Positions 63,380 to 64,000 of a stretch of 64,000 nucleotides of DNA are shown here, piece after piece. Positions within the stretch are counted from its first letter, which is position 1, and every line of letters begins with the position of its first letter. Position numbers and translations under genes: made by a program. The DNA lies in contig CP028514.1 in the NCBI GenBank assembly GCA_003054495.1, forward strand, positions 1,341,501 to 1,405,500, read 5' to 3'. The notes under the pieces were generated by a model. The model did no database searches and was not told the DNA's origin. It worked only from the letters and a program-made list of their open reading frames with translations. The DNA comes from Carboxydocella thermautotrophica. Lineage in GTDB: Bacteria > Bacillota > GCA-003054495 > Carboxydocellales > Carboxydocellaceae.

Positions 63380-64000
63380 ATGGTTAGGGCATTGATGATC
63401 GGAGCACCATATAGTGGAAGTGGAAAAACTACTTTGGTTGCCGGTCTCCTTCATGCCCTTGTACAACAGGGGTATCAGGTACAATCTTTTAAAGTTGGCC
63501 CAGACTATATTGATCCCAGTTACCATTCTTTAATAACTGGCCGACCCTGTCGTAACCTTGATTTGTTTTTAATGAACGAAGAAGCGGTTAAGGCTTCTTT
63601 TTTTCATAATTCCCGTGGTGCAGATTTTAGTATAATTGAAGGTGTGATGGGGCTTTTTGACGGCATGAGCTACAGCGATTTTGGTTCAACAGCTCATATT
63701 GCCAGAATATTATCCATTCCGGTCCTGCTCGTTTGGCCATGTCGAGGATTGGCCCATACAATTATCCCACTGTTAAAAGGTCTTAGCAGCTACGATCCTG
63801 AATTAAATATTGCAGGAATAATATTAAACCAGGTAAATTCGGAACAGCATTTTCAACAAATGAAAGAGTTAATTGAAGCTGAAACCAGGATTAAAGTTAT
63901 CGGAAGTATCGGGAAAAAAAAGGAATTCCAGCTAAATGAACGCCATTTAGGTTTGGTTCCTGCTGTAGAAAATCAGGATTATCTTGCAAGGACCGCAAAG
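63380..64000 (+). CDS. cbiA: Cobyrinate a,c-diamide synthase CbiA, cut by the window end
   Basis: From ATG 63380 an open frame of 207 codons runs to the last base without a stop. It begins MVRALMIGAPYSGSGKTTLV (P-loop), then KVGPDYIDPSYHS and IIEGVMGLFDGMSY, matching the N-terminal ATPase half of CbiA/CobB. The glutamine amidotransferase half lies beyond the window. CbiA amidates the a and c side chains, completing the corrin part of the operon. Confidence 0.93.
   Translation, partial: MVRALMIGAPYSGSGKTTLVAGLLHALVQQGYQVQSFKVGPDYIDPSYHSLITGRPCRNLDLFLMNEEAVKASFFHNSRGADFSIIEGVMGLFDGMSYSDFGSTAHIARILSIPVLLVWPCRGLAHTIIPLLKGLSSYDPELNIAGIILNQVNSEQHFQQMKELIEAETRIKVIGSIGKKKEFQLNERHLGLVPAVENQDYLARTAK

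Overview
The window looks like a chromosomal segment of an anaerobic, spore-forming Firmicute (class Clostridia, metal-respiring or acetogen-like lineages). The base composition is AT-rich. Most genes sit on the + strand in tight operons with Shine-Dalgarno sites, GTG/TTG starts are common, and SigA-type promoters are visible. It carries SpoVS behind a sigma-H-like promoter, RNase Y, RecA/RecX, ferredoxin-dependent 2-oxoacid oxidoreductase, [NiFe]-hydrogenase maturation genes and the anaerobic (cobalt-early) cobalamin route. I cannot name the species.

Layout. (1) 1-9175: four multiheme c-type cytochrome genes (5 visible, 11, 6 and 7 CXXCH motifs) interleaved with a TPR protein and two NHL beta-propeller proteins, followed by the System II cytochrome c maturation pair ResB/CcsA. 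This is most likely an envelope or extracellular electron-transfer module and is the best candidate for an undescribed system. (2) 9305-13810: small membrane and zinc-ribbon proteins, a DUF485/ActP-type acetate symporter pair, RsmF on the minus strand, and a 31-33 residue membrane peptide gene on the minus strand. (3) 13986-17925: korDABC plus a HEAT-repeat protein. (4) 17922-23513: DUF2225 (minus), a 7-deazaguanine cluster (queD, DUF366, queE, folE), a DUF4264 gene of 59 codons, an ArsB/NhaD-type transporter and surE. (5) 23625-34643: an orphan FtsH-like protease with a membrane partner, pncC, a DEAD-box helicase, recA-recX, rny, ymdB, spoVS, an M19 dipeptidase and a PHP phosphoesterase. (6) 34650-41090: DnaA boxes, a peptidoglycan-binding exoprotein, hypFCDE, DUF3842 and a minus-strand HD protein. 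(7) 41164-46649: late cobalamin assembly genes cobU-cobQ-cbiB-cobS-cobD-cobC. (8) 46757-51151: guaB, a small membrane protein, MoxR/VWA and a zinc ribbon. (9) 51226-54952: cobalamin riboswitch, cobT and two thiC paralogues (bzaA/bzaB-like). (10) 55026-64000: second cobalamin riboswitch and the corrin-ring operon cbiJ-like, cbiD, cbiET, cbiL, cbiF, cbiG, cbiH, cbiJ, cbiX, cbiC, cbiA (cut by the window end).

How the parts fit: regions 7, 9 and 10 together encode nearly the whole anaerobic adenosylcobamide pathway from sirohydrochlorin, including a likely oxygen-independent route to a benzimidazole lower ligand. Cobamides, low-potential ferredoxin enzymes and acetate uptake suit an anaerobic acetate/C1 economy, and the cytochrome cluster supplies a possible outlet for electrons. 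Start codons were reassigned by Shine-Dalgarno spacing where the longest open frame looked wrong. No rRNA, tRNA, CRISPR array or insertion sequence was recognised.
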